From JBBKWU01 sp037969035 (GTDB lineage Bacteria; Pseudomonadota; Alphaproteobacteria; Micavibrionales; Micavibrionaceae): a stretch of DNA of 64,000 nt. The position numbers and the translations under genes were made by a program. The stretch spans positions 186,001-250,000 of the forward strand of contig JBBKWU010000002.1 of assembly GCA_037969035.1 (NCBI GenBank), written 5' to 3'. Shown one piece after another: positions 34,419 through 43,644 of this stretch. Every line of letters starts with the position of its first letter. The stretch's first letter is position 1. The notes beneath the pieces are model-generated. The model saw only the letters and a list, made by a program, of their open reading frames with translations. It did no database searches and was not told where the DNA came from.

Positions 34419-35408
34419 TCAAGCCACATTGTAGTAATCTTTATACCAAGCGACGAAGCGCGGCACGCCTTCTTGGATTGTGATTTTAGGCACATAGCCC
34501 GTCAACGTTGTTGTTTCCTCGATATCGGCATAAGTTTCCTTAACATCACCATCTTGCATGCCTTGAAAATCAATGTTGGCCTTCTTATCCAGCGCTTTTT
34601 CAATTAAATGCACGAAATCCATCAGGCTTTCACTGCGCGTATTACCAATATTCAGAACGCGACACGGCACTTTTCCATCTTCTTTTTCGGGCGGTGTTTC
34701 TAATGTCGCAATAACACCATCAATAATGTCATCAATATAAGTAAAATCGCGTTTCATCTGACCATTATTAAAGACAGGCATCGGTTTTCCTTCACAAATG
34801 GCTTTTGTAAAAATAAACAAAGCCATGTCAGGACGCCCCCATGGACCATATACAGTGAAAAAGCGTAGCCCAGTTTGCGGGATACCATATAAATGACTGT
34901 AGCTATGGCTCATCATTTCTGCGCTACGCTTGGTTGCCGCATAGAGAGATAAAGGTTGATTAACCTCGTCTTGCACAGAGAAAGGCATTTTGGTGTTGCC
35001 GCCGTAAACAGAGGACGAACTCGCATAGACCAAATGTTTAAAGCCTTTTGTATGACGGCACATCTCCATGACAGTGAGGTGTCCCATGCAATTACTAGAG
35101 ATATAAGAATAAGGATTTTTAAGGGAGTAACGCACACCAGCTTGTGCTGCTAAATGCACAACGCGCGTGAAGGGGCCCTGCTGCGCCCACAAATCCTCCA
35201 TGCCTTCTCTGTCTGAAATATCCTGCTTCACAAAGGTAAAGGACTCAAAATTATCAAGCAGTTCTAGGCGTGCTTGCTTCAACGTCACATCATAATAGTC
35301 GTTCAAATTATCAATGCCGACGACAGTTTCACCCTTTTGTAAAAGCCGTAAAGCTGTGTGAAAGCCGATAAAACCCGCGGCGCCTGTAACCAAAATTGGA
35401 TCGTTCAT
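34419..35408 (-). CDS. UDP-glucuronate 4-epimerase-type NAD-dependent sugar epimerase
   Basis: The 329-residue short-chain dehydrogenase/epimerase should convert UDP-glucuronate to UDP-galacturonate for surface polysaccharide. Residues 5-17 form the NAD loop TGAAGFIGFHTAL; GIDNLNDYYDVTLKQARL is the diagnostic CapI/LspL-type segment; the catalytic serine/tyrosine region is SSSVYGGN and YAATKRSAEMMSHSYSHLYG; RFFTVYGPWGRPDMA completes the signature. It is isolated: upstream is a decayed region with a glycosyltransferase remnant, suggesting a former polysaccharide locus. Confidence 0.88.
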   Translation of the reverse strand: MNDPILVTGAAGFIGFHTALRLLQKGETVVGIDNLNDYYDVTLKQARLELLDNFESFTFVKQDISDREGMEDLWAQQGPFTRVVHLAAQAGVRYSLKNPYSYISSNCMGHLTVMEMCRHTKGFKHLVYASSSSVYGGNTKMPFSVQDEVNQPLSLYAATKRSAEMMSHSYSHLYGIPQTGLRFFTVYGPWGRPDMALFIFTKAICEGKPMPVFNNGQMKRDFTYIDDIIDGVIATLETPPEKEDGKVPCRVLNIGNTRSESLMDFVHLIEKALDKKANIDFQGMQDGDVKETYADIEETTTLTGYVPKITIQEGVPRFVAWYKDYYNVA

Positions 35409-35913
35409 ATTAAGTGTTTACCTTAGAGTGAGAAATGAGAATAAGTAATATATGTTGTTCTTGATAAAGGTGATGTCTTTTTAATCGCTTTTTAAATCAT
35501 AAATAATCCCTGAACCATTCAGAAATTATCGACTTACTTCCGATGACATCACCGCATATCGTTTATGCTTAATAATCAAGGCCAAAAAATCATACGCACC
35601 TTTGAACGGCAGAGATTAAATCAACTATATCTCGCATTCCTTTTCAACGTCTTCGGAGCGCGCATGAAGGTGACTTCCCTCTTATAATAGTACCAGTTTG
35701 GGAGTTAGTCTCCGATCCTGATTATGTTCATCCATCAAGGAGCGTTGGCATGTAGAATAAGACATTTTCTATGAGTTTGACAAGATGGTTTGCAAGGTTA
35801 ACAGTTTATAATGCCATACTCCTTGCGCCAACATTAAAGTTATTTTTAGTTGACGTTATTTTATGTACCTTGAAAATATAAAGAGTTTAGAAAACTGAAT
35901 TTAAAAGATATAG
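35409..35913. other. AT-rich gap with no intact gene
   Basis: Upstream of the epimerase gene and left of the glycosyltransferase remnant, this stretch carries stops in all frames at short intervals. A short run around 35690-35755 (VPVWELVSDPDYVHPSR, ending at a TAG) could be a leftover of another gene, but I cannot name it. No RNA gene or repeat was seen. Confidence 0.4.
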
Positions 35914-36117
35914 TTGCCTAACGTCGTGCTAGAATCGCTAACGTGTGGCACCAAAGTCATTGCTCATTCTGATGTCAACGGCGTTCGAGATATGCAAGAT
36001 TTAATGGTGGTGTGGGCAGCCATTATACAAGAGGCCGATCTGCATAAAAGTCTGAACTTATATTTTGAAAACGCACATCTGGCTGAGCTTAGCCCATCAT
36101 CACAAGGCGGGGTTTTC
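35914..36117 (+). pseudogene. Remnant of a family-1/4 glycosyltransferase C-terminus
   Basis: The frame reads LPNVVLESLTCGTKVIAHSDVNGVRD in two short parts (a TAG sits immediately before the first codon). This matches the well-known PNVVLEALACGTPVIA segment of GT4-type glycosyltransferases that binds the nucleotide sugar. The preceding domain is missing and the frame runs on into the convergent tamB gene, so this is a broken fragment of about 55 recognisable residues. Confidence 0.55.
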
Positions 36118-39100
36118 TTAATAATCCCACTTCCACACAACGCCGACACCCGCTTGCGCTTCTTGACCGACTTCACTTTCCAAATTTATGTTTGGTGTCA
36201 CTTCGACTTGTATTTTAGCCGCGCCTGATCCTTCTCCGGCTCCTTTTTCTAGCTCAAGATACACATCTTCAGTCAAATATTTACCGACACCGACAGACGG
36301 ATCACCTTCTTCATCGTTATCGACGCGTATATCATCAAGCCCTGTGATATCTCTCAATTTGCCCAAAGGATCAAAGCCGCCACCGCCTTTGCCTGTAAAC
36401 CTGTCCAGAGTTTGCTTTAATTGTATCGCCTGAAACGGTGTTATTTTTGAAAGGTTCTCGCCAAACAGAATATGTGACATGACCTCATCCTCTGGCAAAG
36501 AAGGAACAGATGACAGTTTTATCGACGGGTTTTCCACCTCACCTGTCAAATTCACAGACGCCTGAATACCATCCGCGTCTGTCGTTGCAATGATGTCAAG
36601 ATACGGGGATGGCGGCATACTGCCCTGAAACCGCAAGATTGCTTGCTCCAGTTCAAAGCGTCGTCCGAATTCCTCATACCGTCCGCGCTTGGATTGCATG
36701 ATCCCATTGAGTTGGGGATCATCAAGAGTGCCGCTCGCTTCTATTTTACCGCCGAATTCGGCATCCAGACCCCATCCGCGCACAAAAATGCGGTCATTTG
36801 CTGTGACTTTTATATCCAACGCCACAACATTGAATTGCTGCATGTCTTCATCAGATTCATCTTTTTTGACAATATTCAATTCTGGAATTTTACTCTGAAA
36901 CCGCTCAGGGATAATAATATCGAATTGCCCCAAATCAACCTTACCCGCTAATAGATAATCTTGTGCTCTGCCCTGAAGCGTGAGATCAGCAAGAGATATC
37001 GAGCCCTTGGCTTTATCACTATCCAATAAGCGAAAATCTTTAAGCGTAAGGTCTAAATCTGTATTTTGCAGCTCGTTGAAACTAATGCGGCCTTCACCAC
37101 TCAACGCTCCACCTTTTCCGTCATTGGCATTTAACTTGGTGATCTTAATACTTTCGGGCGTCAAATTTGCTTCCATATCTATATCAAAAAGCTCCACGCC
37201 TAGCGCACGATATATATACGTGCCATTTTTAAAGCGTGCGACACCATTAACATCAGGCTTTCCGATTGTGCCTGAAACAGTACCATCCACTTTTACATTA
37301 CCGTTTAGCTTATGTCCGACAGGCAGAACATATTGCGCCAATGCATTTGCTTTAGCGATTAAACTTACATCTCCTTTCAGTGGCGTGCTTTGTGGCAGAT
37401 CAAAGACGAACGGCGATAAAGAAAGCTTCATTGGTAACTCTACAAAACCATTTAAGGTGTCTATCGCCTCACCACTGCCAGACACATCGATCCGCGCCAG
37501 ATTATTCTCGTATTTACCTTGAGCGGATATCTTTACGCGCGCGCCTTTTATAACGGTAATCGGCGTGAGATCAGCATTCGCGGTAACAACGGGTTTAGCC
37601 ATAGAGCCATGAATTCTGGCATCCGCATCGAGTGCCAATTCGCGCATCTGTTGTGGTAAATTCACGGGCAAACTCGCGAGATTAAAGTTCTTCGTATTAA
37701 GCTTAACATCCAGAGTTTCCAAATCAGCCTGACCACGAAGCGTCATCACCGCGCCTTTTGATGTCAGTTTAAAATCAATGTTCTGTGCGTTAACATCCGC
37801 TTGTTTTAAGCCTTTTAACGTGGCATCCCCGCTCAACTTGAAACCCTGTAACGCATTCCCGTTTGCATTTAATGACAACACATGCACTCCGCCCTCTTTT
37901 TCTGTGAGAGTTGTATTCAGCGTTTTGATAACAACATCTTTTGCCGGCTTTAACTCTTTGACCGTCAACGTCATTTCACGCGGCCACGGGTTTTGGATAT
38001 CCGCAAGTTGGGTTGTAATATCCGCACTTTGGAGCGCTATATTTTCGTAAGTAGCATTCGTAACCGCCGCTTTGATCGCCGCCCCTTGGATATAATCCTC
38101 ATGTTGCAACGTGATATTGGCATGCGCTTGGCCATCGATATCAACGCCCGCCATCGCGCTATAGGTCGAAAGATTCTGTACCGTAAGTTCGATTTCCCCA
38201 TCCACCAGGATCGTATCAGTGTTTAGCCCCACATCACCGCTCAACACTAAATCTGGAGCATTGCCTGTTATGTCGCGAACATGAACAATGTTTTCGTTCC
38301 TATCAAATGTCGCGGCAAGTGTGATCGGTTTTCCCTGATAGACCGCTTCGAACAAAGCTTTCCCCAATGGTGCCTTAGACAAATCATCGTCAGATATTTC
38401 AAATGTGGTATCGCTTAACCCACGCTCTTTCAAAAGCGGCATTGATATTTTTCCTGTAGATGTCAAAGCAAGCGCCTCAAACGCACCACTAACCGCTATC
38501 TCTATTTCAGCAGCACCCTCTACGTCCTCTGTGAGTTGAGAAAAATCACTGATATTCGCGTTCGCCGTTAAATTCACCTTGCCTTGTGCGCTTAAGTTCG
38601 CGTCACCTGATGCTTTAATCGTGGCCGAATGGTTCTTTGCGGTGAAAGTCTCAAGCTTCAAATCCAATGATTGCGGGTCAAACTGACCACCCAAAGAAAT
38701 ACGTTCAGGCATCCAAACGGGTAAAGGAGTCTCTGCTTTTTTTACCTTTAAATCCAGATCCAGATGAACAACATCACCTAATGTTATTTGGCTTGAAAGA
38801 CTCGGTGAAACGCTAAGCGCTGTACCAAACACGGCGTCCTTAATATCCAACGTTTCTATGTTTAAATTATCAAGTTCAAATGAGTTAAAATATATGTCCG
38901 GCAGAGAAAAAGGCGTCAGCGCGAATTGTTCGTTCCCCGCGGTTTCTTCCTTAGTTTGCGGCAAGCGGTGAAGCGTGAATGTGTCAACATTCATAGATAC
39001 ACCAAAATGGTGCACCCCAAATCCAATCAAATTCGGGCGCAAAATTGTTCGATCCATGTCTAAGATTAGGCCGTCCGCATCGGCAACTGTCAAGTTTTGA

Positions 39101-39351
39101 ATAGCCAAACCTTGTGGGAACGAATATGAGATTTTTGAAAAATCTATGTCATATCCCGAACTGGCACTTGCTTGAGACATTTGAGATTTGATCCAGTTTT
39201 GTCCCTTATCACCATTGATCCAGACAACACTGCCGACAAAGGCGATTTGAACCAATATCAAAACCGTAAGTGTAATAGAAAAAAACCAAATCAAAACCGT
39301 TGAAAAACGTTTGACCAGCCCGCCTAATATATTAAAAACGTTACGTATCAT
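36118..39351 (-). CDS. tamB: Translocation and assembly module subunit TamB
   Basis: TamB is a long inner-membrane-anchored periplasmic protein that works with TamA in outer-membrane biogenesis and lipid transport. An N-terminal anchor (VLIWFFSITLTVLILVQIAFV, in part) is followed by about 900 residues of beta-rich repeats. The C-terminal TamB domain (DUF490) is clear: FELEQAILRFQGSMPPSPYLD, PSLPEDEVMSHILFGENLS, then FDPLGKLRDITGLDDIRV and VGVGKYLTEDVYLELEKGA. The 1077 residues are somewhat short for the family. It starts 2 bases after tamA ends, a tight operon pair. Confidence 0.93.
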   Translation of the reverse strand: MIRNVFNILGGLVKRFSTVLIWFFSITLTVLILVQIAFVGSVVWINGDKGQNWIKSQMSQASASSGYDIDFSKISYSFPQGLAIQNLTVADADGLILDMDRTILRPNLIGFGVHHFGVSMNVDTFTLHRLPQTKEETAGNEQFALTPFSLPDIYFNSFELDNLNIETLDIKDAVFGTALSVSPSLSSQITLGDVVHLDLDLKVKKAETPLPVWMPERISLGGQFDPQSLDLKLETFTAKNHSATIKASGDANLSAQGKVNLTANANISDFSQLTEDVEGAAEIEIAVSGAFEALALTSTGKISMPLLKERGLSDTTFEISDDDLSKAPLGKALFEAVYQGKPITLAATFDRNENIVHVRDITGNAPDLVLSGDVGLNTDTILVDGEIELTVQNLSTYSAMAGVDIDGQAHANITLQHEDYIQGAAIKAAVTNATYENIALQSADITTQLADIQNPWPREMTLTVKELKPAKDVVIKTLNTTLTEKEGGVHVLSLNANGNALQGFKLSGDATLKGLKQADVNAQNIDFKLTSKGAVMTLRGQADLETLDVKLNTKNFNLASLPVNLPQQMRELALDADARIHGSMAKPVVTANADLTPITVIKGARVKISAQGKYENNLARIDVSGSGEAIDTLNGFVELPMKLSLSPFVFDLPQSTPLKGDVSLIAKANALAQYVLPVGHKLNGNVKVDGTVSGTIGKPDVNGVARFKNGTYIYRALGVELFDIDMEANLTPESIKITKLNANDGKGGALSGEGRISFNELQNTDLDLTLKDFRLLDSDKAKGSISLADLTLQGRAQDYLLAGKVDLGQFDIIIPERFQSKIPELNIVKKDESDEDMQQFNVVALDIKVTANDRIFVRGWGLDAEFGGKIEASGTLDDPQLNGIMQSKRGRYEEFGRRFELEQAILRFQGSMPPSPYLDIIATTDADGIQASVNLTGEVENPSIKLSSVPSLPEDEVMSHILFGENLSKITPFQAIQLKQTLDRFTGKGGGGFDPLGKLRDITGLDDIRVDNDEEGDPSVGVGKYLTEDVYLELEKGAGEGSGAAKIQVEVTPNINLESEVGQEAQAGVGVVWKWDY

Positions 39352-39353
39352 AT

Positions 39354-41147
39354 TTAAAATGCCTGCCCAATACTGATGTAGAATTGGTAATTTTGATCAA
39401 GATCCTCTTTTTGATTCAGCGGCACAGCAATATCAAAACGCAAAGGCCCAAAATCGGTATAATAACGAATACCAACACCGACACCAAAAGACAGATTATC
39501 AAGATCGGGTGCAGCGCTATCTGACACACTACCCGCATCAATAAAAGTCACACCACCAAAAGTATCGGTAAATTTATATCTCAACTCGGTAGAGCCCGTC
39601 ACCATCGACCGCCCCCCCGTAGGGCGATCATCCTCAAACGGGCCCACTTCTTGATAACCAAAACCGCGCACAGAACCACCGCCTCCCGCATAAAATCTTT
39701 CCGTCGCGGGGATATTTACGGTGCTGCCACCAACAATACTGCCTACATTCGCGCGCATCGCCAAAACAAAATCATCCTCATCACCAAAACCAACATATGT
39801 GCGTGCGCCTGCTTCAAGCTTCGTGAACGGATCACTCTCCCCCAAGACATCATAAAACGGCTCAAGACCTGCTTTTAACTGCCACCCTTTATGGGGATCA
39901 AGCGGGTTATCACGGTTATCAAAAGTAATACTATTCGTTACAGAAACAAGGCCGTAGGTGCTCGTGTCATTATCAACCTCATCCGTAATCTCAGAAAAAG
40001 AAAACTGCAGCCCCGTACCAACAGAAACCCATTTATTCAGTTGACGCTTCACGTTCAGACCAACATCAAATGCTGTTTCTTCGAATGCCTCTGTATCTTG
40101 TTGCCGCAATGCACTGCTAATGCCTAAACTCTGATCTTTGCGTAGAAAGAAAGGCTTTGTAAAATCAAGGTCCAGACTTTGATTGATTTGATTAACATTC
40201 AATTCTGCTTCAAGCTTTTCCCCCGCATCAAAAAAATTGCGGTGCTCCCACCCTAGGGTGATACCCGCGCCTTCATCTGTGTAATAACTCGCGCCGATTT
40301 TTACACTGCGATGAACACGTTCTTTAAGGTTTATGGTTATGGGCACAGAACCATTTTCAGCAGGTGCTTCTGGCAATTCACTATCTGCGCGAACAAATAA
40401 CCCCGTTTCCAGTAATTTTGTACGTAGCTCTCTTATTTTATCCTGTCTAAAACACTCACCTTCTTTCCACGGAATAAATTTCCGCAAATGACTCTCTTTC
40501 ACGCTGTTCTGGCCTTGGAAAGTAACCTCCCCAAACGTAGCCGAAGGGCCTATTCCGACATCATAAATGAGCCTCGCCGTTTTATTAACTTCATCCAAAA
40601 CAACGCTATGACTTACATCAAGCGAAAAATAACACTGATCTTTTTGTATAGATTCATAGAGTTTGTTTTGAGCATTCAAAACAGGCCATGCTTCCAAAGG
40701 TTGCCCTTCCTGAATAATCGTAAAATCAAAGCCTCCACGAGCACTCTCAGGTTCAACACTTAACGATGAAATCGTATAAATATCGCCCGCCTTGATCTGA
40801 TATACCCCCTCTAATGATTTATTATCATCATCAATATATTCGATCTGAGCATCATAATATCCCTTGGCGCGCATAGCTTTAAGCAAAGTCGCCGCAATTA
40901 CTTCCTCACGAGCTTCTTCAGCTCTCCTAAAATCATCGGTTTTCTCTTTATACTCAATGTCTTCGGCGATAAGCTCATCCAGAGTCTTTTGTAAATAATT
41001 TTGCGCATCCTGATTACCATCAAGCCCCGAGATTTTATAATCGGTATGCTGTGAAAAAGGCAAAACGTCCTTAAAGCAGCCTGACAAGGCCATTAAGCCG
41101 ACAAACAAAGCCGAAACCTTAAAAATAAAGTGAACACGAACAAGCAT
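39354..41147 (-). CDS. tamA: TamA-type outer-membrane assembly protein with a lipobox
   Basis: TamA is a BamA-family (Omp85) protein: POTRA domains followed by a 16-stranded barrel. The 597-residue product has POTRA-like segments (KAMRAKGYYDAQIEY, then FGEVTFQGQNSVKESHLRKF), then a barrel with the VRGFGYQEVGP loop and FDIAVPLNQK, ending in aromatic YISIGQAF as expected for BAM recognition. Its N-terminus is unusual: a hydrophobic leader followed by LMALSGC, a good lipobox, suggesting lipid modification at Cys24. Cotranscribed with tamB. A TATAAT at 41180-41185 may be its -10 box. Confidence 0.9.
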   Translation of the reverse strand: MLVRVHFIFKVSALFVGLMALSGCFKDVLPFSQHTDYKISGLDGNQDAQNYLQKTLDELIAEDIEYKEKTDDFRRAEEAREEVIAATLLKAMRAKGYYDAQIEYIDDDNKSLEGVYQIKAGDIYTISSLSVEPESARGGFDFTIIQEGQPLEAWPVLNAQNKLYESIQKDQCYFSLDVSHSVVLDEVNKTARLIYDVGIGPSATFGEVTFQGQNSVKESHLRKFIPWKEGECFRQDKIRELRTKLLETGLFVRADSELPEAPAENGSVPITINLKERVHRSVKIGASYYTDEGAGITLGWEHRNFFDAGEKLEAELNVNQINQSLDLDFTKPFFLRKDQSLGISSALRQQDTEAFEETAFDVGLNVKRQLNKWVSVGTGLQFSFSEITDEVDNDTSTYGLVSVTNSITFDNRDNPLDPHKGWQLKAGLEPFYDVLGESDPFTKLEAGARTYVGFGDEDDFVLAMRANVGSIVGGSTVNIPATERFYAGGGGSVRGFGYQEVGPFEDDRPTGGRSMVTGSTELRYKFTDTFGGVTFIDAGSVSDSAAPDLDNLSFGVGVGIRYYTDFGPLRFDIAVPLNQKEDLDQNYQFYISIGQAF

Positions 41148-41276
41148 ACAGCAACATACAGTTTTTAGTGATTTCTACAATTATAAAAGCTCATGAATCG
41201 CTTCAAATTCTTTCTGATCCAAAATGGATTTGTGTTATACCTAACGAGATCAAATATTGAAAAGGACGTTTTACAA

Positions 41277-41834
41277 ATGATTAGATTACTGGCTCTAAGT
41301 GTTTTGTTTTTGGGATTTATATCTTCGAGTGCTTTCGCGGATGAAACATCGGACCGAACAAAAATACAATCAATGAAGCAGAAAACGCTCGAACGACTAT
41401 ACAGTGAAAAACCAAGCATACGTTCTGAAATTGAGGGCGCCGAAGGTTATGCTGTTTTTTCAAGCGGCGGTGTTAATTTGATTTTACTATCAGCAGCATA
41501 CGGCTCTGGTGTTGCTCATGACAACAAATCAAACCAAGATATTTATATGAAAATGGCGTCAGGTGGTGTTGGCATCGGACTCGGCGTTAAAGATTACAGG
41601 CTGGTTTTTGTGTTCAAAACGCGTAAAGCGTTCAATCAATTTGTCACGCAAGGATGGGATTTATCAGGGCAAGCCGATGCCGCAGCAAAAGCAGGCGTCG
41701 ATGGCGTAGAACTTTCCGAAGCTGCTGATATTTTTCCTGGCGTAAAAGTTTACCAGATGACAGAGAACGGCTTAGCACTGCAAGCCACTATCCAAGGTAC
41801 AAAATACTGGAAAAACGACGATTTAAATCATTAA
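41277..41834 (+). CDS. SYLF-domain (YSC84-type) lipid-binding exported protein
   Basis: The ATG at 41277 follows AAAGGA and gives a clean signal peptide (MIRLLALSVLFLGFISSSAFA), while upstream in-frame codons to 41193 add a poor N-terminus. The remaining 165 residues show the SYLF/YSC84 fold: EGAEGYAVFSSGGVNLI, GSGVAHDNKSNQDIYMKMAS, GGVGIGLGVKDYRLVFVF and the end MTENGLALQATIQGTKYW. Members bind phosphoinositides or other lipids; in bacteria they are found in the envelope and their role is unsettled. Divergent from tamA. Confidence 0.85.
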   Translation: MIRLLALSVLFLGFISSSAFADETSDRTKIQSMKQKTLERLYSEKPSIRSEIEGAEGYAVFSSGGVNLILLSAAYGSGVAHDNKSNQDIYMKMASGGVGIGLGVKDYRLVFVFKTRKAFNQFVTQGWDLSGQADAAAKAGVDGVELSEAADIFPGVKVYQMTENGLALQATIQGTKYWKNDDLNH

Positions 41835-42008
41835 AATAAAAAATACAAAGCTGTAATGATTTTATTTATAGAACATTATTACAGTTGAAAATATAAAAAT
41901 GGTGGCGCAAGAAGCCTGCCGTTATAATTTCTCTATATGTTTCACATTCAATAAATTGCCGTAAACACTATGAAAAATTAATGTGGTGATGTTAATTCCA
42001 TAATTTTC

Positions 42009-42037
42009 TTGACAGCTTTCCTTCTCGCTCTTAATAC
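42009..42037 (+). promoter_or_regulatory. Promoter of the TelA-like operon
   Basis: A perfect TTGACA, a 17-base spacer and TAATAC precede the four-gene operon. The -10 box is only 3 of 6. Confidence 0.5.
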
Positions 42038-42069
42038 ATAATCACTGTTTTATAAATATGAAAAATATT

Positions 42070-42087
42070 TGATAAGAGTTTTTATCA
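42070..42087. promoter_or_regulatory. Palindrome between promoter and first gene of the TelA-like operon
   Basis: TGATAA and TTATCA are 6 bases apart, downstream of the predicted start point. It could be an operator or a small leader hairpin. Confidence 0.35.
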
Positions 42088-42109
42088 TCTGCATAACGAT
42101 AGGGAGAGC

Positions 42110-43609
42110 ATGACCATGTTCGGGTTTGGAAACGTAAGTATTCGCACAGCAAAAAACAATGTCGAGGACATGATCCGTCTTCAGGACAGCGTTATAAAGG
42201 ATGTTAAGGCAGAACAAGACCGCCTAACAACTTCCCGCAACCGTGCAAGTCGCGGCATCACCACAGCATTGCAAACCATTGTATCAGGTGAAATGTCCCG
42301 CTATTCAGAATTAAGCAACGTTTCCGAGGCTGCTGGTGCTAACAATAACTTTTTAGCCACTGTTGAACAATGGATGAGCGAAGACACTCACAATAGAGCA
42401 AGCCGCGCCGCTCTTGTTGCCGAACACGGTGAACGCAATGCCATTGGAACAGAAATCGTAGCCCTGAAGGAAAACTTGGACATCAGCAAATCCGCAAATC
42501 AGGAAGTCGGCAATGAAATTACAGCATGGGACGATACCGCCAAAGCGATCGAAAAATATAACACCACATACCCTACGAACCAAATCACACAAGAAAATCA
42601 TGATGCATTTGAAAAATTCAGCTTTATAAACTGGATGCGCCGCTACACACTCGGCCTTGTGTTTAATTCACAAGCAGCGCCCCATGAGGCTCATAAAATC
42701 ATGGGTGCGTATGATAAAGAATATGGCGACTATTACGAAGATGCGCTGAATATATTCACGCTCCGTAAGGCGCATGAAGACATTCTTGTGAAACAAGAAG
42801 AGCAGCAAGTGCGTTATGACTTACTGAACGGCGTTGCATCGAAAATCGACTCTCTGGACAGCACTTATAAGGGTCCTGAAAAAATCAGATCTTTGATTTC
42901 TGATCAAGTCTATGACTTGGTCAAAGGCAGCAAAAATTTCTGTAAAGCTTTGCTTTCCGCTTTTTCAAATGATGAGACAACGCTTCAAGCCGTTACCGCG
43001 TCTGCGCGTATGAAAGGTTTGGACAACCTCAAGCCATCACTCGACCAAATGGCGCAAGAAGCGAATGAGACAAAAAGAGAATTTAATGAGCCGCTTAATA
43101 TACTTGAAAAAGGCAACCGTATGATTCCGAACGAGCATATCAACTTTGATTTTTCCTCTGTTGAAAGAAAATTCGATGATGCCCGTGAAGAGTTCAGCAG
43201 TTCACTAGACAATGTTAAGTCCTACCGTGAGGCGATTGAGCGTTACGAGCCCGTGTCACACGACGTTGATGTGATGTTCCAAGAGATTGAAACCATGAGC
43301 ACCGTTGATGAAACCGTAACTGATCGCACATTTGATTTTTCTGATCTAGAGCGTGATGTAAAACATGAGATCAGCCAAGAGGAAGCCCGCCTTGCAAAAA
43401 TAGAACGTCAACGTCAAAAAGCAGCACAGGAAGCACGAGAAGCCGCCCGCGAACAACAAGAGGCACTAAACAAAATGTTGAAAGCATCACGCGAGCGCCG
43501 CAGCCCTAATATAGGCGGTGGTGGCATCGCAAGAGCACAAAGAACCCAACGCAGTCCTAGCATAGGTGGTGGAAGCATAGCCAAAGCAAGCAATACGCGT
43601 AGACGCTAA
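42110..43609 (+). CDS. Coiled-coil protein, first gene of the TelA-like operon
   Basis: The 499-residue protein has no signal peptide or membrane segment, so it should be cytoplasmic. It is largely helical: an N-terminal coiled coil (NVEDMIRLQDSVIKDVKAEQ), a middle region with FINWMRRYTLGLVFNSQAAP, and a long C-terminal coiled coil rich in Glu, Ala, Arg and Gln. It ends in a basic tail with two copies of a motif: RRSPNIGGGGIARA and QRSPSIGGGSIAKA. I do not recognise the family. Either ATG 42110 or 42116 could be used (AGGGAG upstream fits 42116 better). It lies 35 bases before the TelA-like gene, so a partner role in the same complex is the natural inference. Confidence 0.75.
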   Translation: MTMFGFGNVSIRTAKNNVEDMIRLQDSVIKDVKAEQDRLTTSRNRASRGITTALQTIVSGEMSRYSELSNVSEAAGANNNFLATVEQWMSEDTHNRASRAALVAEHGERNAIGTEIVALKENLDISKSANQEVGNEITAWDDTAKAIEKYNTTYPTNQITQENHDAFEKFSFINWMRRYTLGLVFNSQAAPHEAHKIMGAYDKEYGDYYEDALNIFTLRKAHEDILVKQEEQQVRYDLLNGVASKIDSLDSTYKGPEKIRSLISDQVYDLVKGSKNFCKALLSAFSNDETTLQAVTASARMKGLDNLKPSLDQMAQEANETKREFNEPLNILEKGNRMIPNEHINFDFSSVERKFDDAREEFSSSLDNVKSYREAIERYEPVSHDVDVMFQEIETMSTVDETVTDRTFDFSDLERDVKHEISQEEARLAKIERQRQKAAQEAREAAREQQEALNKMLKASRERRSPNIGGGGIARAQRTQRSPSIGGGSIAKASNTRRR

Positions 43610-43644
43610 CATTCATACAAACAAATTTAACAGGAGAACATAAA

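Noticed and set aside
35914..36228. Intact 104-residue gene
   Set aside because: Only the first part matches glycosyltransferases, a stop codon precedes it immediately, and the tail runs antisense into the end of tamB.
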